A DNA stretch of 49,612 bases from Oscillibacter sp. (GTDB lineage: Bacteria > Bacillota > Clostridia > Oscillospirales > Oscillospiraceae), in assembly GCA_014799925.1 (NCBI GenBank), contig JAAVHC010000015.1, positions 1 to 49,612 on the forward strand, read 5' to 3'. Shown one piece after another: positions 41,259-49,321 of the stretch. Each line of letters opens with the position of its first letter. Position 1 is the first letter of the stretch. The notes under the pieces were generated by a model, which searched no databases, was not told the origin of the DNA, and worked only from the letters and a program-made list of their open reading frames with translations. A program made the translations under genes and the position numbers.

Positions 41259-42107
41259 TCAGCCGGTGAGAAACGGCAGAATTTTCCTTCCGTCGAGGTA
41301 TCCCTTCTCGTAGAGGCGCGCCATACAGTTTGGTTCCCGCCTCAATGTAGTAACGCCGCAGGTGTCATCCGGGGCAATCAGCAGAAGCTTCCCCTGCCGC
41401 GCATACTTTTTCGCCTGGATCACACATTCGTTGTAGCGGTCAGCCCGGCGCCTCAGACAAGCTGCGGCCAACGGGTATGATTTTTCGATGCCCGAAGCCA
41501 GGAGTTTGTCCTTTTTCGCGGTGCGCACCGTGTCGGCGGGGAGGGTCAGGATAAGGACCACCCTGTCGCAGCCCAGTTCAAATGCCTTTTCAATGGGGAT
41601 GACATCCCCCAGAGCGCCATCAAAATATGGGGCCCCATTGACAAATTGGGGCCTACATACGAAAGGAATGGCACAGGATGCTTTCAGCACGCCGTAGTCA
41701 TCCTGCCGAATATCCCCTTTGTCAAAATACCTGGGATTTCCGCTCCTGGCCTCGGCAGCCACCATCAGAAGCCGCATCGTACTTTTCATCAGGGCGGGGT
41801 AATCCAGCGGATCCTCACCGCTGGATATACTGAGCGTACCATAGATATAATCCAGATCCAGAAAAGAGCCTTTGCGGATAAAATTCCCCCAGCCCATATA
41901 CTGTTTGCGTTGAGAATACTCCTCAAAGAAGCGGCGGTTGCGCCTGGGCTGTCCGGCGGCAAAGGAAACAAGATTTGCGCTTCCCGCTGACACGCCGATT
42001 CCCAGGTCAAAGTGAATCCCGGCATCCGCGCAGAAATCGAGCACCCCGGCAGCATAAATTCCCCGCATACCTCCGCCAACATCAACAACGCCTGTTTTCT
42101 GTCCCAT
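41259..42107 (-). CDS. Patatin-like phospholipase
   Basis: 282 residues from ATG 42107, 11 bases after GGAGG. The Ser-Asp dyad and oxyanion site are complete: V-D-V-G-G-G-M-R-G (11-16), G-V-S-A-G-S with nucleophile Ser40, and Y-F-D-G-A-L-G-D with Asp163. It should hydrolyse acyl esters of membrane lipids. No signal peptide, so it acts from the cytosol. Together with the VTT-domain protein and MMPL unit it suggests a lipid-handling neighbourhood. Confidence 0.92.
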   Translation of the reverse strand: MGQKTGVVDVGGGMRGIYAAGVLDFCADAGIHFDLGIGVSAGSANLVSFAAGQPRRNRRFFEEYSQRKQYMGWGNFIRKGSFLDLDYIYGTLSISSGEDPLDYPALMKSTMRLLMVAAEARSGNPRYFDKGDIRQDDYGVLKASCAIPFVCRPQFVNGAPYFDGALGDVIPIEKAFELGCDRVVLILTLPADTVRTAKKDKLLASGIEKSYPLAAACLRRRADRYNECVIQAKKYARQGKLLLIAPDDTCGVTTLRREPNCMARLYEKGYLDGRKILPFLTG

Positions 42108-42129
42108 AACGCGCAGTTCCTCCGCAAAG

Positions 42130-42810
42130 TCACACCCTGTTTTTCTTATAGTAAATCCAGAAGCCGCCAATGGAAATGGCGCTGATTACCATCTGGACAC
42201 AGACCGATACAATAAACGCCGGCGAACCGGGGTTCATTATGTTCATCCCCATAATCGGAAACGTGATGATGGACAGAAGCATTCCAAGGATGCTCCCCGC
42301 CAGATACTTTGCGTATCCGATTCCAACGGCCCCCATATAAAGGCTTAATATATCGCTGGGTAAAACATTGACAACGCGGGTGACAAATGAAAGAAGGAAT
42401 TCGTGGTCCGTCTGAATATTCCGCAGGACTTCCACCTTAGGATACCTGCATACAATTCTGTCGATCATATCTTTTCCTACCTTTTTCCCAATCCAATATG
42501 GCAGTGAAACCATAATCCCCGCACCTAGGACATTCAATCCAATCGCCGCAGGCAGCGGGAAAAGGATTCCGTTGGCGGCAAAGAGGATTCCGCTGAAAAT
42601 AAAAATGCTCATGCTTTTCAGCGCAAAGAGGAGCATCATAAAAAGGGCGGCAAAGAATGTGTTTTGAGGGCTGTATGCCAGAACGCCGTCAACGGTGAAG
42701 CTATCCCTGTTCAGAAAGCAAAAAATCAGGATCGCAGCCCATACGCAAATAAGGATGACCCTATATTTCCGTATTTGCGGTCCATTTGCATTCCAAGACT
42801 GGTTTGACAT
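42130..42810 (-). CDS. TVP38/TMEM64 (VTT-domain) membrane protein
   Basis: 226 residues; about five to six helices. The signature region is F-A-A-N-G-I-L-F-P-L-P-A-A, then the loop I-V-C-R-Y-P-K-V-E-V-L and F-V-T-R-V-V-N-V-L-P-S-D-I-L-S-L-Y-M-G-A, resembling the conserved re-entrant VTT region. These proteins are linked to lipid scrambling and envelope homeostasis. GTG 42819 (nearer to AAAGGA) is an alternative start. Confidence 0.82.
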   Translation of the reverse strand: MSNQSWNANGPQIRKYRVILICVWAAILIFCFLNRDSFTVDGVLAYSPQNTFFAALFMMLLFALKSMSIFIFSGILFAANGILFPLPAAIGLNVLGAGIMVSLPYWIGKKVGKDMIDRIVCRYPKVEVLRNIQTDHEFLLSFVTRVVNVLPSDILSLYMGAVGIGYAKYLAGSILGMLLSIITFPIMGMNIMNPGSPAFIVSVCVQMVISAISIGGFWIYYKKNRV

Positions 42811-42890
42811 AAATTCCACTGATTCCTTTCTGGGGAGCGGTCATTGGCGGCTCAGCCGCCAATGACCGCTCCGATGATTCGTCGGACCGT

Positions 42891-44258
42891 CTACGCACGC
42901 TGCTTCTCCCGCTTCTTTGCTTCACTGGCAGCCCACAGGCGGTCAGCCTCCGGTTTCCAGCACTGGGCGTAGGATGTACATTTGTCGCACAGGTGGTCCA
43001 CAGTCTCCGGGGATTGCAGATCAGTAGAGTGGGCGCCGGTGCGGTGGACCATCTCCCGCAGCAGCTCCGGGTTCTCCAGCATGGGGCAGGGGCGCAGATG
43101 GTTCTCGTTGAAAGGCTGTCCGTCGTGGTAGGCCATGAACATAGGCCCTTGCAGGCACTCCAGCAGCGTTTTCTCCCGGATGTTGGAGTCGGAGTAGTGG
43201 ATAAAAACGCAGGGATCCACATCGCCGTTGGCATTGATGTGGAGATACCGCCGTCCGCCGGCGATGCATCCGCCCACATACTCGCCGTCGTTCTGGAAGT
43301 CCATGGCAAAGATCGGCTTAGTTGCGCGGATCTCCCGGATGCGGTGATACATCTGCTCCCGCTGCTGTGGATCGGGCAGCAGCATGGGAGCCGCGTCGTT
43401 TCCCACGGGCATGTAGTGGAAGTACCAGATAAACCGCGCGCCCCACTCCACCAGCTGATCGAGAAAAGCGTCAGAGCTGATGGAATCCAGGTTCTGGCTG
43501 GTGTAACAGGCGGAGATGCCGAAAGGCAGTTTCTTTTCTTTCAGAATGTTCATCGCTCCGACCACCTTCTGATATACGCCATTCCCCCGGCGTCCGTCAG
43601 TGGCCGTCTCGAATCCCTCCAGGCTGATGGCGGGGATAAAGTTCTTCACTCTCAGCATATCGTCCGCAAAAGATTCATCAATAAGAGTGGCATTTGTAAA
43701 AGCAAGGAACTGGCAGTCAGAGTGTTTCCCGCACAGGCGGATCAGATCATTTTTGCGCACCAGCGGCTCACCGCCGGTGTAGATATACATATAGATGCCC
43801 AGCTCCTTACCCTGCTGGATGATGGAGTCAATTTCCTCAAAGCTCAGATTCAACTTGTTGCCGTACTCGGCAGCCCAGCAGCCGGTGCAATGCAGGTTGC
43901 AGGCGCTGGTGGGGTCCAGCAGGATCGCCCAGGGGATGTTGCAGTTGTACTTCTCGCGGAATTTCTCCTGAATGGGCCAGCCAATGATATTGGCGTTGAG
44001 AAAGAAGTTTTCAAACGTGGTCTTCAGCACGTCGTTATCCACATCCTGGAAGGTGTTCATGATAAGTTGATACATATTGTTGCCGGGGTCGTTGATGACA
44101 GCGCGGAAAGCGTCCCGCTGCTCCTGGAAACTGTCAGGACCAGAGCCGGCCAATCTGTCCACCCAGGCCATCAACTTGGGAAGGTTCTTCTCGGGGTCCT
44201 TCTCAATGTAACTGTAAGCGGTCTTCATGCCTAATTTGCTCAGGTTCTTGGGTATCAT
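42891..44258 (-). CDS. Radical SAM/SPASM protein
   Basis: 455 residues. The 4Fe-4S motif C-N-L-H-C-T-G-C (Cys120, 124, 127) is followed by Y-T-G-G-E-P-L, the SAM contact. After the TIM-barrel part (about 110-330) come cysteines at V-G-G-C-I-A-G-G, D-P-C-V-F, R-P-C-P-M and C-D-K-C-T-S-Y-A-Q-C, fitting an auxiliary SPASM-type cluster. Residues 1-105 are a helical N-terminal extension. SPASM enzymes modify peptides or proteins, but no precursor peptide gene is seen next door, so the target is open. RBS AAGGAGGGC. Confidence 0.92.
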   Translation of the reverse strand: MIPKNLSKLGMKTAYSYIEKDPEKNLPKLMAWVDRLAGSGPDSFQEQRDAFRAVINDPGNNMYQLIMNTFQDVDNDVLKTTFENFFLNANIIGWPIQEKFREKYNCNIPWAILLDPTSACNLHCTGCWAAEYGNKLNLSFEEIDSIIQQGKELGIYMYIYTGGEPLVRKNDLIRLCGKHSDCQFLAFTNATLIDESFADDMLRVKNFIPAISLEGFETATDGRRGNGVYQKVVGAMNILKEKKLPFGISACYTSQNLDSISSDAFLDQLVEWGARFIWYFHYMPVGNDAAPMLLPDPQQREQMYHRIREIRATKPIFAMDFQNDGEYVGGCIAGGRRYLHINANGDVDPCVFIHYSDSNIREKTLLECLQGPMFMAYHDGQPFNENHLRPCPMLENPELLREMVHRTGAHSTDLQSPETVDHLCDKCTSYAQCWKPEADRLWAASEAKKREKQRA

Positions 44259-44318
44259 GGTGTGCCCTCCTTAAATATATCTTGTCTTTTTGGGAGATTT
44301 CCTGTCCTCTATGGCCGC

Positions 44319-44347
44319 AGGATACCACACCATGATTTTTCTGAAAA
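44319..44347 (-). promoter_or_regulatory. Promoter of the radical SAM-VTT-patatin unit
   Basis: Minus strand TTTTCA (44347-44342) and TATCCT (44324-44319), spacer 17, the same layout as at 39792-39820. Confidence 0.55.
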
Positions 44348-44354
44348 CGGACAA

Positions 44355-44387
44355 AGAAAGCCCCGTGCCCAAAATTTGAACACGGGG
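44355..44387 (-). terminator. Terminator beside the radical SAM promoter
   Basis: Minus-strand CCCCGTG and CACGGGG around an AT-rich loop, followed by CTTTCTTT. It matches 39834-39860 almost exactly and would end transcripts of the pgm/GH1 region. Confidence 0.75.
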
Positions 44388-44406
44388 TAATATTTGTCTG
44401 ATATTT

Positions 44407-44600
44407 TCATGTGACTGCTTCAAAAAACAGTTTGTTCAGTCCGTGCTCCTCCAGCAAATGGAGGAATTTGCACAGTGCCGCCTCATCTGGCACACTTTCT
44501 GTCAGGAAGTCGATACCGGTGAATTTCCGCATGGCACAGCTGTCATAAATTGCATCTTCTGCTGCCGGGTCCGACAGATGGAACCATATCGGGAGCAGAA
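44407..44600 (-). pseudogene. IS5-family transposase N-terminal remnant
   Basis: The frame reads W-F-H-L-S-D-P-A-A-E-D-A-I-Y-D-S-C-A-M-R-K-F-T-G-I-D, then D-E-A-A-L-C-K-F-L-H-L-L-E-E-H-G-L-N. This is the conserved N-terminal part of IS5-group transposases. The sequence stops at 44407, and nothing of the catalytic core is present. It interrupts the GH1 gene. Confidence 0.7.
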
Positions 44601-44780
44601 GGAAAGAAATCGCCCTGGTAACGGCAGGCATCCTGACGGGGATCGCCGTCAGCGGTCCCGCGGCACAGGCCGCGGCGGGCCTCATACTCGTACCGCGGCC
44701 GCCTTCGTTTACGCCGCCCTCGATCTGGTAGGAGGCGGACGCCGCGTCCCAGAGAAATCCTTTCGGAAAATCAGCCATCA
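44601..44780 (-). pseudogene. 6-phospho-beta-glucosidase/beta-glucosidase (GH1), N-terminal fragment
   Basis: From ATG 44780 the start MADFPKGFLWDAASASYQIE followed by G-G-V-N-E-G-G-R-G-T-S is the GH1 N-terminus. After about 30 codons similarity changes frame (D-G-D-P-R-Q-D-A-C-R-Y-Q in another frame), then IS5 sequence takes over. The catalytic glutamates are lost. The start overlaps the pgm stop, so the enzyme was once co-transcribed with the mutase. Confidence 0.75.
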
Positions 44781-46466
44781 ATTTCCGCTCCTTTCATTTA
44801 CCAGCGCGTTTGCCCCGGCTGTCAGGGCACCCAGGATGCGGACCGCTTCTTCCTCACTGCCGCCCCTTACTGACAGATACAGTTTGAGCTTCGGCTCTGT
44901 GCCGGAGGGGCGAACAATCAGCTTTGCACCGCCTGCGAGACGCAGCTCCAGCACATCGGAGGGAATCAGTCCGGTATCGCCGCACAGATAATCCGTCCGT
45001 CCCGTGACGGCCAGCCCCGCAACCGCTGTGGGGGAATCGGCGCGCAGCGAGGCCATAAGCTCTTCCATTGCCTTCATACCGTTCTGCCCTTCAAAGGCAA
45101 TGCTGATCAGTCCGTTGCGGTAGAAGCCGAATTTTTCATACAACGCGTTCATGGCGTCCAGCAGGGTCATGCCCTGCCCAGCGTACCAGGCGGCGCACTC
45201 GCAGGCCAGCATGACCGCATTCACCGCGTCCTTGTCCCGGACATGTGCGCCGGACAGGTAGCCATAGCTCTCCTCAAAACCGAAAATATACCGCTCTTTA
45301 TGGCCCTCCGCCTCCAGAAGTCCGATCTGTTCGCCAATGTACTTAAATCCAGTAAGCGTACGGCGCAGTTCCACACCGTATGCCGCCGCCACGGGCGCGG
45401 CCATATCGGTGGACACAATGGTGGTGACCGCCACAGGATTTTCCGGCATTGTCCCCCGGGCAATCCGGGTGCGGCACAGGTAGTCCAGCAGCAGTATACC
45501 CATCTCATTTCCCGTAATGAGCCGGTAACCGCCTTTGCCATCCGGCACCGCCGCGCCCATGCGGTCGCAGTCGGGGTCCGTACCAAGGAGCAGGTCAGGA
45601 TGGACCTCGCCGCACAGCCGCAGCCCCTCCTCCATGGCCTCTCGGATCTCGGGATTGGGATAAGGGCAGGTTGGGAAATGCCCGTCTGGCTTTTCCTGAG
45701 AAGGGACCACTGTCAGCTCTGTAACGCCCATCTTTGTGAGCAGTTTCTTCACGCACTCCAGACCAGAGCCATTGAGCGGCGTATACACCAGCTTCAGTTT
45801 GCTCACGTCGTTGCCGGGACGCAGAGCCAGCACCTCGCCAACAAAATCGTCCAGGCACTTATCCTCTATCCTGCGGATCATTCCCGACGCCAACGCAGCG
45901 TTAAAATCAATGAGCTTTACGCCATCAAAACAATCTGTCTTTTCAATGGCGGCCAACACCTTGTCCGCAGCTTCCGGCGTGATCTGGCATCCATCCGCGC
46001 CGTAGACCTTGTACCCGTTGTACTTGGCCGGGTTGTGGCTGGCCGTAACGCACACGCCTGCGCCGCAGCCGTGGTAATGCACCGCCCAGCTCAAGGCCGG
46101 AGTAGGTTCCAACCGGGGATAAAGATAAGCAGTGATGCCGTTAGCCGCCAGAACACGGGCAGTTTCCCGAGCAAACAGTTCTCCTTTGATGCGGCTGTCG
46201 TAGGCAATGGCGGTGGATTTTGGCAGGCCGGACGCGTTGAGATAATCCGCCAGCCCCTGCGTCGCCCGGCGGACTGTGTAGATGTTCATGCGGTTGGTCC
46301 CCGCGCCGATCACGCCGCGCAGGCCGCCGGTACCGAAAGCCAGGTCCCGGTAAAAGCGGTCGGAAACAGCCTCCGGATTGTCTTTTACCTCATTCAGTTC
46401 CGCAGTCAGGTCGGGATCATCCGCCGCCCTTTCCAGCCAGCGGGTCAATAACGCTTGATAGTCCAT
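44778..46466 (-). CDS. Phosphoglucomutase/phosphomannomutase (alpha-D-phosphohexomutase)
   Basis: 562 residues from ATG 46466 (GGGGAG upstream; ATG 46481 also possible). TASHNPAKYNGYKVYG carries the phospho-Ser143. D-P-D-C-D-R-M is the metal loop, GFEESYGYLSG binds sugar, and R-P-S-G-T-E-P-K-L-K near the end is the phosphate-binding loop. It interconverts glucose- or mannose-1- and 6-phosphates. It is apparently intact within an otherwise damaged sugar locus. Confidence 0.95.
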   Translation of the reverse strand: MDYQALLTRWLERAADDPDLTAELNEVKDNPEAVSDRFYRDLAFGTGGLRGVIGAGTNRMNIYTVRRATQGLADYLNASGLPKSTAIAYDSRIKGELFARETARVLAANGITAYLYPRLEPTPALSWAVHYHGCGAGVCVTASHNPAKYNGYKVYGADGCQITPEAADKVLAAIEKTDCFDGVKLIDFNAALASGMIRRIEDKCLDDFVGEVLALRPGNDVSKLKLVYTPLNGSGLECVKKLLTKMGVTELTVVPSQEKPDGHFPTCPYPNPEIREAMEEGLRLCGEVHPDLLLGTDPDCDRMGAAVPDGKGGYRLITGNEMGILLLDYLCRTRIARGTMPENPVAVTTIVSTDMAAPVAAAYGVELRRTLTGFKYIGEQIGLLEAEGHKERYIFGFEESYGYLSGAHVRDKDAVNAVMLACECAAWYAGQGMTLLDAMNALYEKFGFYRNGLISIAFEGQNGMKAMEELMASLRADSPTAVAGLAVTGRTDYLCGDTGLIPSDVLELRLAGGAKLIVRPSGTEPKLKLYLSVRGGSEEEAVRILGALTAGANALVNERSGN

Positions 46467-46506
46467 ATCGTTTCTCCCCATATTCTTTCTTTTATCGTGT
46501 GTTTTC

Positions 46507-46882
46507 TTACAGGACGGACCTGAGAAATTCCGCCGTGACTTCCGCCGCTGCCTGATGGCACAACGGACCCGGATGCTGCCGGGAACCCATTGTCTCATCT
46601 GTGACGGCGGGGAGCTGCAAATAGTATGTATCCCTGTCTCCGGTTTCCCTGCGGAACCGTGCAGCCGCTTCCGCCAGCACAGGCCCCAGATACGGCCCCG
46701 AAGAACCTTAAACCATACCATATGCCCATACCAGTTTAGCGGCAGGGTTATGGCGGCGCAGCGTTTTCAGGAAATCAACCACCGCGGCTGTGAAAAGCTC
46801 CAGACCGGTGGCATCTCCCGCCTGCTGGAAGACCCGTCCATCCGCTCCCAGGGCAGCTTAAAAGCAGACGCAGTTTCCATGG
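46507..46882 (-). pseudogene. SGNH/GDSL esterase, truncated remnant
   Basis: A minus frame contains G-L-E-L-F-T-A-A-V-V-D-F-L-K-T-L-R-R-H-N-P-A-A-K-L-V-W-A-Y-G-M, an in-frame TAA at about 46708, and then L-Q-L-P-A-V-T-D-E-T-M-G-S-R-Q-H-P-G-P-L-C-H-Q-A-A-A to TAA 46507. This is the C-terminal half of an SGNH carbohydrate esterase, including the catalytic-His segment. The nucleophile half is gone. A short ATG stub at about 46882 (METASAFKLPWERMDG) may be a fused start. Confidence 0.6.
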
Positions 46883-46999
46883 CCGTTCCCCCTCGTATAG
46901 CTTCTGACAGGGCAAGCATAACACAGCCGGATAGAAAGTGCAAGTGGTTTTTTAGCTTAATTTAATCTCTTTAGCCTCCGATGTGTCTGATAAATATTG

Positions 47000-47028
47000 T
47001 TGACGAACAAAGTAAACTGACTTATAAT
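47000..47028 (+). promoter_or_regulatory. Promoter of the LacI-family regulator
   Basis: TTGACG at 47000-47005 and TATAAT at 47023-47028, spacer 17. Confidence 0.8.
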
Positions 47029-47081
47029 CAGATAACAGCATGTGAAAAATAAAGAACGCGCTAATGGGGGAGGGCTTTCTG

Positions 47082-48080
47082 ATGGGAAAACCTGTACGGA
47101 TGGCGGACATTGCGGAAAAGCTGGGGATCAGTGTGGTGTCCGTATCCAAAGCCCTGGCAGGCAAGCCGGGCGTCAGCGATGAAATGCGAGCCAAAGTGGT
47201 GGCCCTGGCAAAGCAATTGGGCTATGAGGGGACCAGAGTCCACAGTGAGCTGGCGGGTACCGGCAATATCGGCGTATTGGTCTCGGACCGCTTTTTTGCC
47301 GAAAATGCTTTTTATACCAACCTTTACCGTTCCCTGGTACTCAAGAGCGGAAACGAGGGGTTTACCTGCATGTCGGAGATCGTGACGCCGGAGGCCGAGC
47401 AGGGCGGCATCCTCCCGGCTCTGGTGGCCGGGAGGAAGGTGGACGGTATTATCTTTATGGGCAATCTGGCTCCCGCCTATCTCAGCAAGGTGGAGGCGTC
47501 CGGGCTGCCCTACCTGATGCTGGATTTTCAGCTTCCCGGACATGCCTGCGACTGCGTGATCAGCGACAATACGGATGGCGGCTTTGTGCTGACGGAGCAC
47601 CTGTTGCAGCTGGGGCGGCGGCAGATCGGCTTTGTGGGCAGCATCCGCACCACCTCCAGCATCATGGACCGCTACCTGGGCTATCAGAAGGCCCTGCGTC
47701 TGTCAGGCATCGCGCCCCGGGAGGACTGGCTGCTGGAGGACCGGGACGAGAACGGGCAGTTTATCCCTCTGGCGCTTCCGGAGACGCTGCCGGAAGCCTT
47801 TTTGTGCAGCTGTGACGAGGTGGCCTACAATCTGGTGACCGCTCTGCGGCAAATCGGGAAGCGGGTGCCGGAGGATGTGGCGGTATGCGGCTATGACGAC
47901 TTCCGCTTCGCCACCCTGTGCCAGCCGCCGCTGACCACCTACCGGGTCAATGTGGAGCAGATGGCTGCTGCGGTGGTGTCCTGGCTGGCTCGGAAGATCC
48001 GGCAGGATGATCCCGTTGAACCGATGATGTGGACCGTGCCCGGGCGCCTGGTGGTGCGGGAGAGCACGGCGGCAGAGTAA
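47082..48080 (+). CDS. LacI-family transcriptional regulator
   Basis: 332 residues from ATG 47082 (GGGAGG seven bases upstream). The N-terminal HTH reads V-R-M-A-D-I-A-E-K-L-G-I-S-V-V-S-V-S-K-A-L, with the hinge G-Y-E. Residues about 60-330 form the sugar-sensing periplasmic-binding-like domain with G-N-I-G-V-L-V-S-D and V-C-G-Y-D-D-F-R-F-A. It likely represses the sugar transport locus, since palindromes fitting a LacI operator lie before the binding-protein remnant at 48316. Confidence 0.92.
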   Translation: MGKPVRMADIAEKLGISVVSVSKALAGKPGVSDEMRAKVVALAKQLGYEGTRVHSELAGTGNIGVLVSDRFFAENAFYTNLYRSLVLKSGNEGFTCMSEIVTPEAEQGGILPALVAGRKVDGIIFMGNLAPAYLSKVEASGLPYLMLDFQLPGHACDCVISDNTDGGFVLTEHLLQLGRRQIGFVGSIRTTSSIMDRYLGYQKALRLSGIAPREDWLLEDRDENGQFIPLALPETLPEAFLCSCDEVAYNLVTALRQIGKRVPEDVAVCGYDDFRFATLCQPPLTTYRVNVEQMAAAVVSWLARKIRQDDPVEPMMWTVPGRLVVRESTAAE

Positions 48081-48100
48081 GCAGAGTAAAAAAGGATAAC

Positions 48101-48129
48101 GGGGCTGTATTTTTAAGTTCAGCCCCCGT
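48101..48129 (+). terminator. Terminator of the LacI-family gene
   Basis: ACGGGGCTG and CAGCCCCCGT enclose an AT-rich loop, followed by TTTCTC. Confidence 0.65.
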
Positions 48130-48176
48130 TTCTCTGTTTGTCCGCCCGGCTCCTCCGGCGGAATTTGCAAAAGATT

Positions 48177-48290
48177 GGCTAACAGTTTAGCTAGAATGCA
48201 TAAATTTACTTTGCAGTATTGACAAAGAATCATATTTGTGTACGCTAACATCAAAGTTAAATATTAGACCAAGTTAGCTAACAACTTAAC
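48177..48290 (+). promoter_or_regulatory. Promoter and candidate LacI operators before the sugar-binding remnant
   Basis: TTGACA at 48219-48224 with TACGCT at 48241-48246 (spacer 16). The perfect palindrome GTTAGCTAAC lies at 48273-48282, with a related GGCTAACAGTTTAGCTAG at 48177-48194. Flanking a promoter, these fit LacI-family operators. Confidence 0.6.
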
Positions 48291-48315
48291 TCAAAAGAAA
48301 CGAGGAGGAATTACC

Positions 48316-48555
48316 ATGAAAAAAGCAGTATCCCCTTTCCTTGCGCTTGTCATGACCCTGACTCTGCTCACCGCCTGCGGCGGCGGCAGCAATTCCGATC
48401 CCAGCGGCGGCACGGACTCCAGTGTGCCCAGCTACGACAGTCTGAAGGTCGGCGAGGACTACACCGACATCACCGCCGAGCTGCGCGTCATCTCCCACCG
48501 CACGGACCTCATTGATATGACCTTCACCAGGTATGTAGAGGAGGTCAACAAGTGA
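48316..48555 (+). pseudogene. Sugar ABC transporter substrate-binding lipoprotein, N-terminal fragment
   Basis: 79 residues. The signal peptide with lipobox LLTAC, a Gly/Ser linker, then D-I-T-A-E-L-R-V-I-S-H-R-T-D-L-I-D and Y-V-E-E-V-N-K match the start of family 1 extracellular solute-binding proteins, which are normally over 400 residues. The frame stops right after this. It keeps a complete promoter, operators and ribosome binding site (CGAGGAGGAA), so a useless stub may still be made. Confidence 0.82.
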
Positions 48556-48563
48556 AGGGTTGA

Positions 48564-48860
48564 CCACACTGGAAAGCATGGAAAAATACCTTCGAGTCCG
48601 CTACCCCGGAAACCCGTGACCGCATATGGGGCATGATAGACCTTGACGGCAATTTTGTAGACGATTGTTGGGACCGCTGGCAGGATTTGGATTTGGACGG
48701 CCGCCGCTGTGTGGCGTTAGCTGCAAATCTGGCTTGTAACGGTGGCAGCTATCCAGAACTTTCTCCGGCCTATCTGTATAGTAGTCCATTTGCCTCGGTG
48801 TTCCGGTGCGCTGTTGATTATTGGTATAGTAACCGGGAATTACGAAGAATGTATGAGTAG
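48564..48860 (+). pseudogene. Unrecognised protein, probable C-terminal fragment
   Basis: An open frame from about 48564 to 48860 reads W-K-N-T-F-E-S-A-T-P-E-T-R-D-R-I-W-G-M-I-D-L-D-G-N-F-V-D-D-C-W-D-R-W and continues coherently. The only ATG (48633) is well inside this coherent part and lacks a strong ribosome binding site. It probably is the tail of a gene joined at a deletion to the solute-binding stub. I do not recognise the family. Confidence 0.4.
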
Positions 48861-49179
48861 TATGCCGTACTTCAAACCAAATATGAGTGTCTCCGATTAT
48901 AATGGAATGTTTGCTTTTTATAACTGATCTTAGCAGGATGCTCAGTATCCCAACCTACCAACGATTCCTCAACTTTTTAATTTTTCTCTCCTATGAGATA
49001 AAGAGGGTTCAAAATCCCTAATTCATCCAGACGCTGTTCCGACATTAAAAAACGAAAAAAGCGGGATGCCGGGGGCCACTTGCACCCCCAGCATCCCGCT
49101 ATTCCCTTGATTTCAAGGCTTTTTCATAAGCAAAATTAAAAAGTCCGCAGTCGATTGTATCATCGGCTGCGGACTTTCG
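48861..49179. other. Gene-free stretch with two terminator-like hairpins
   Basis: No gene is seen. A strong hairpin GCGGGATGC/GCATCCCGC with GGGGG/CCCCC at about 49062-49100 and a second, AAGTCCGCAG/CTGCGGACTT at 49141-49176, precede the tRNA fragment. They are consistent with terminators at an element boundary. Confidence 0.55.
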
Positions 49180-49207
49180 TGGTGCGCGAGGCGGGACTTG
49201 AACCCGC
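49180..49207 (-). other. 3' end of a tRNA gene (likely attachment site)
   Basis: On the minus strand it reads GCGGGTTCAAGTCCCGC (T arm and loop), CTCGCGC, A, CCA. This is the 3' third of a tRNA, including the encoded CCA. The anticodon arm is missing upstream, so it is not a working tRNA but the kind of 3'-tRNA duplication left where phages and integrative elements insert. Confidence 0.75.
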
Positions 49208-49321
49208 TTTTTGAATTGAAAAGGCGTTGAGGTGCAACGCCTTTTAAGGATTTCTTTATAATTGTGTTATATCTTGCGTGATAAAAAAGCCCGCCCCAGC
49301 CGATACGGCTGGGGCGAAGCC

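Noticed and set aside
49180-49207. A complete tRNA gene
   Set aside because: Only the T arm, 3' acceptor strand and CCA are present; no anticodon or D arm lies upstream on the minus strand.
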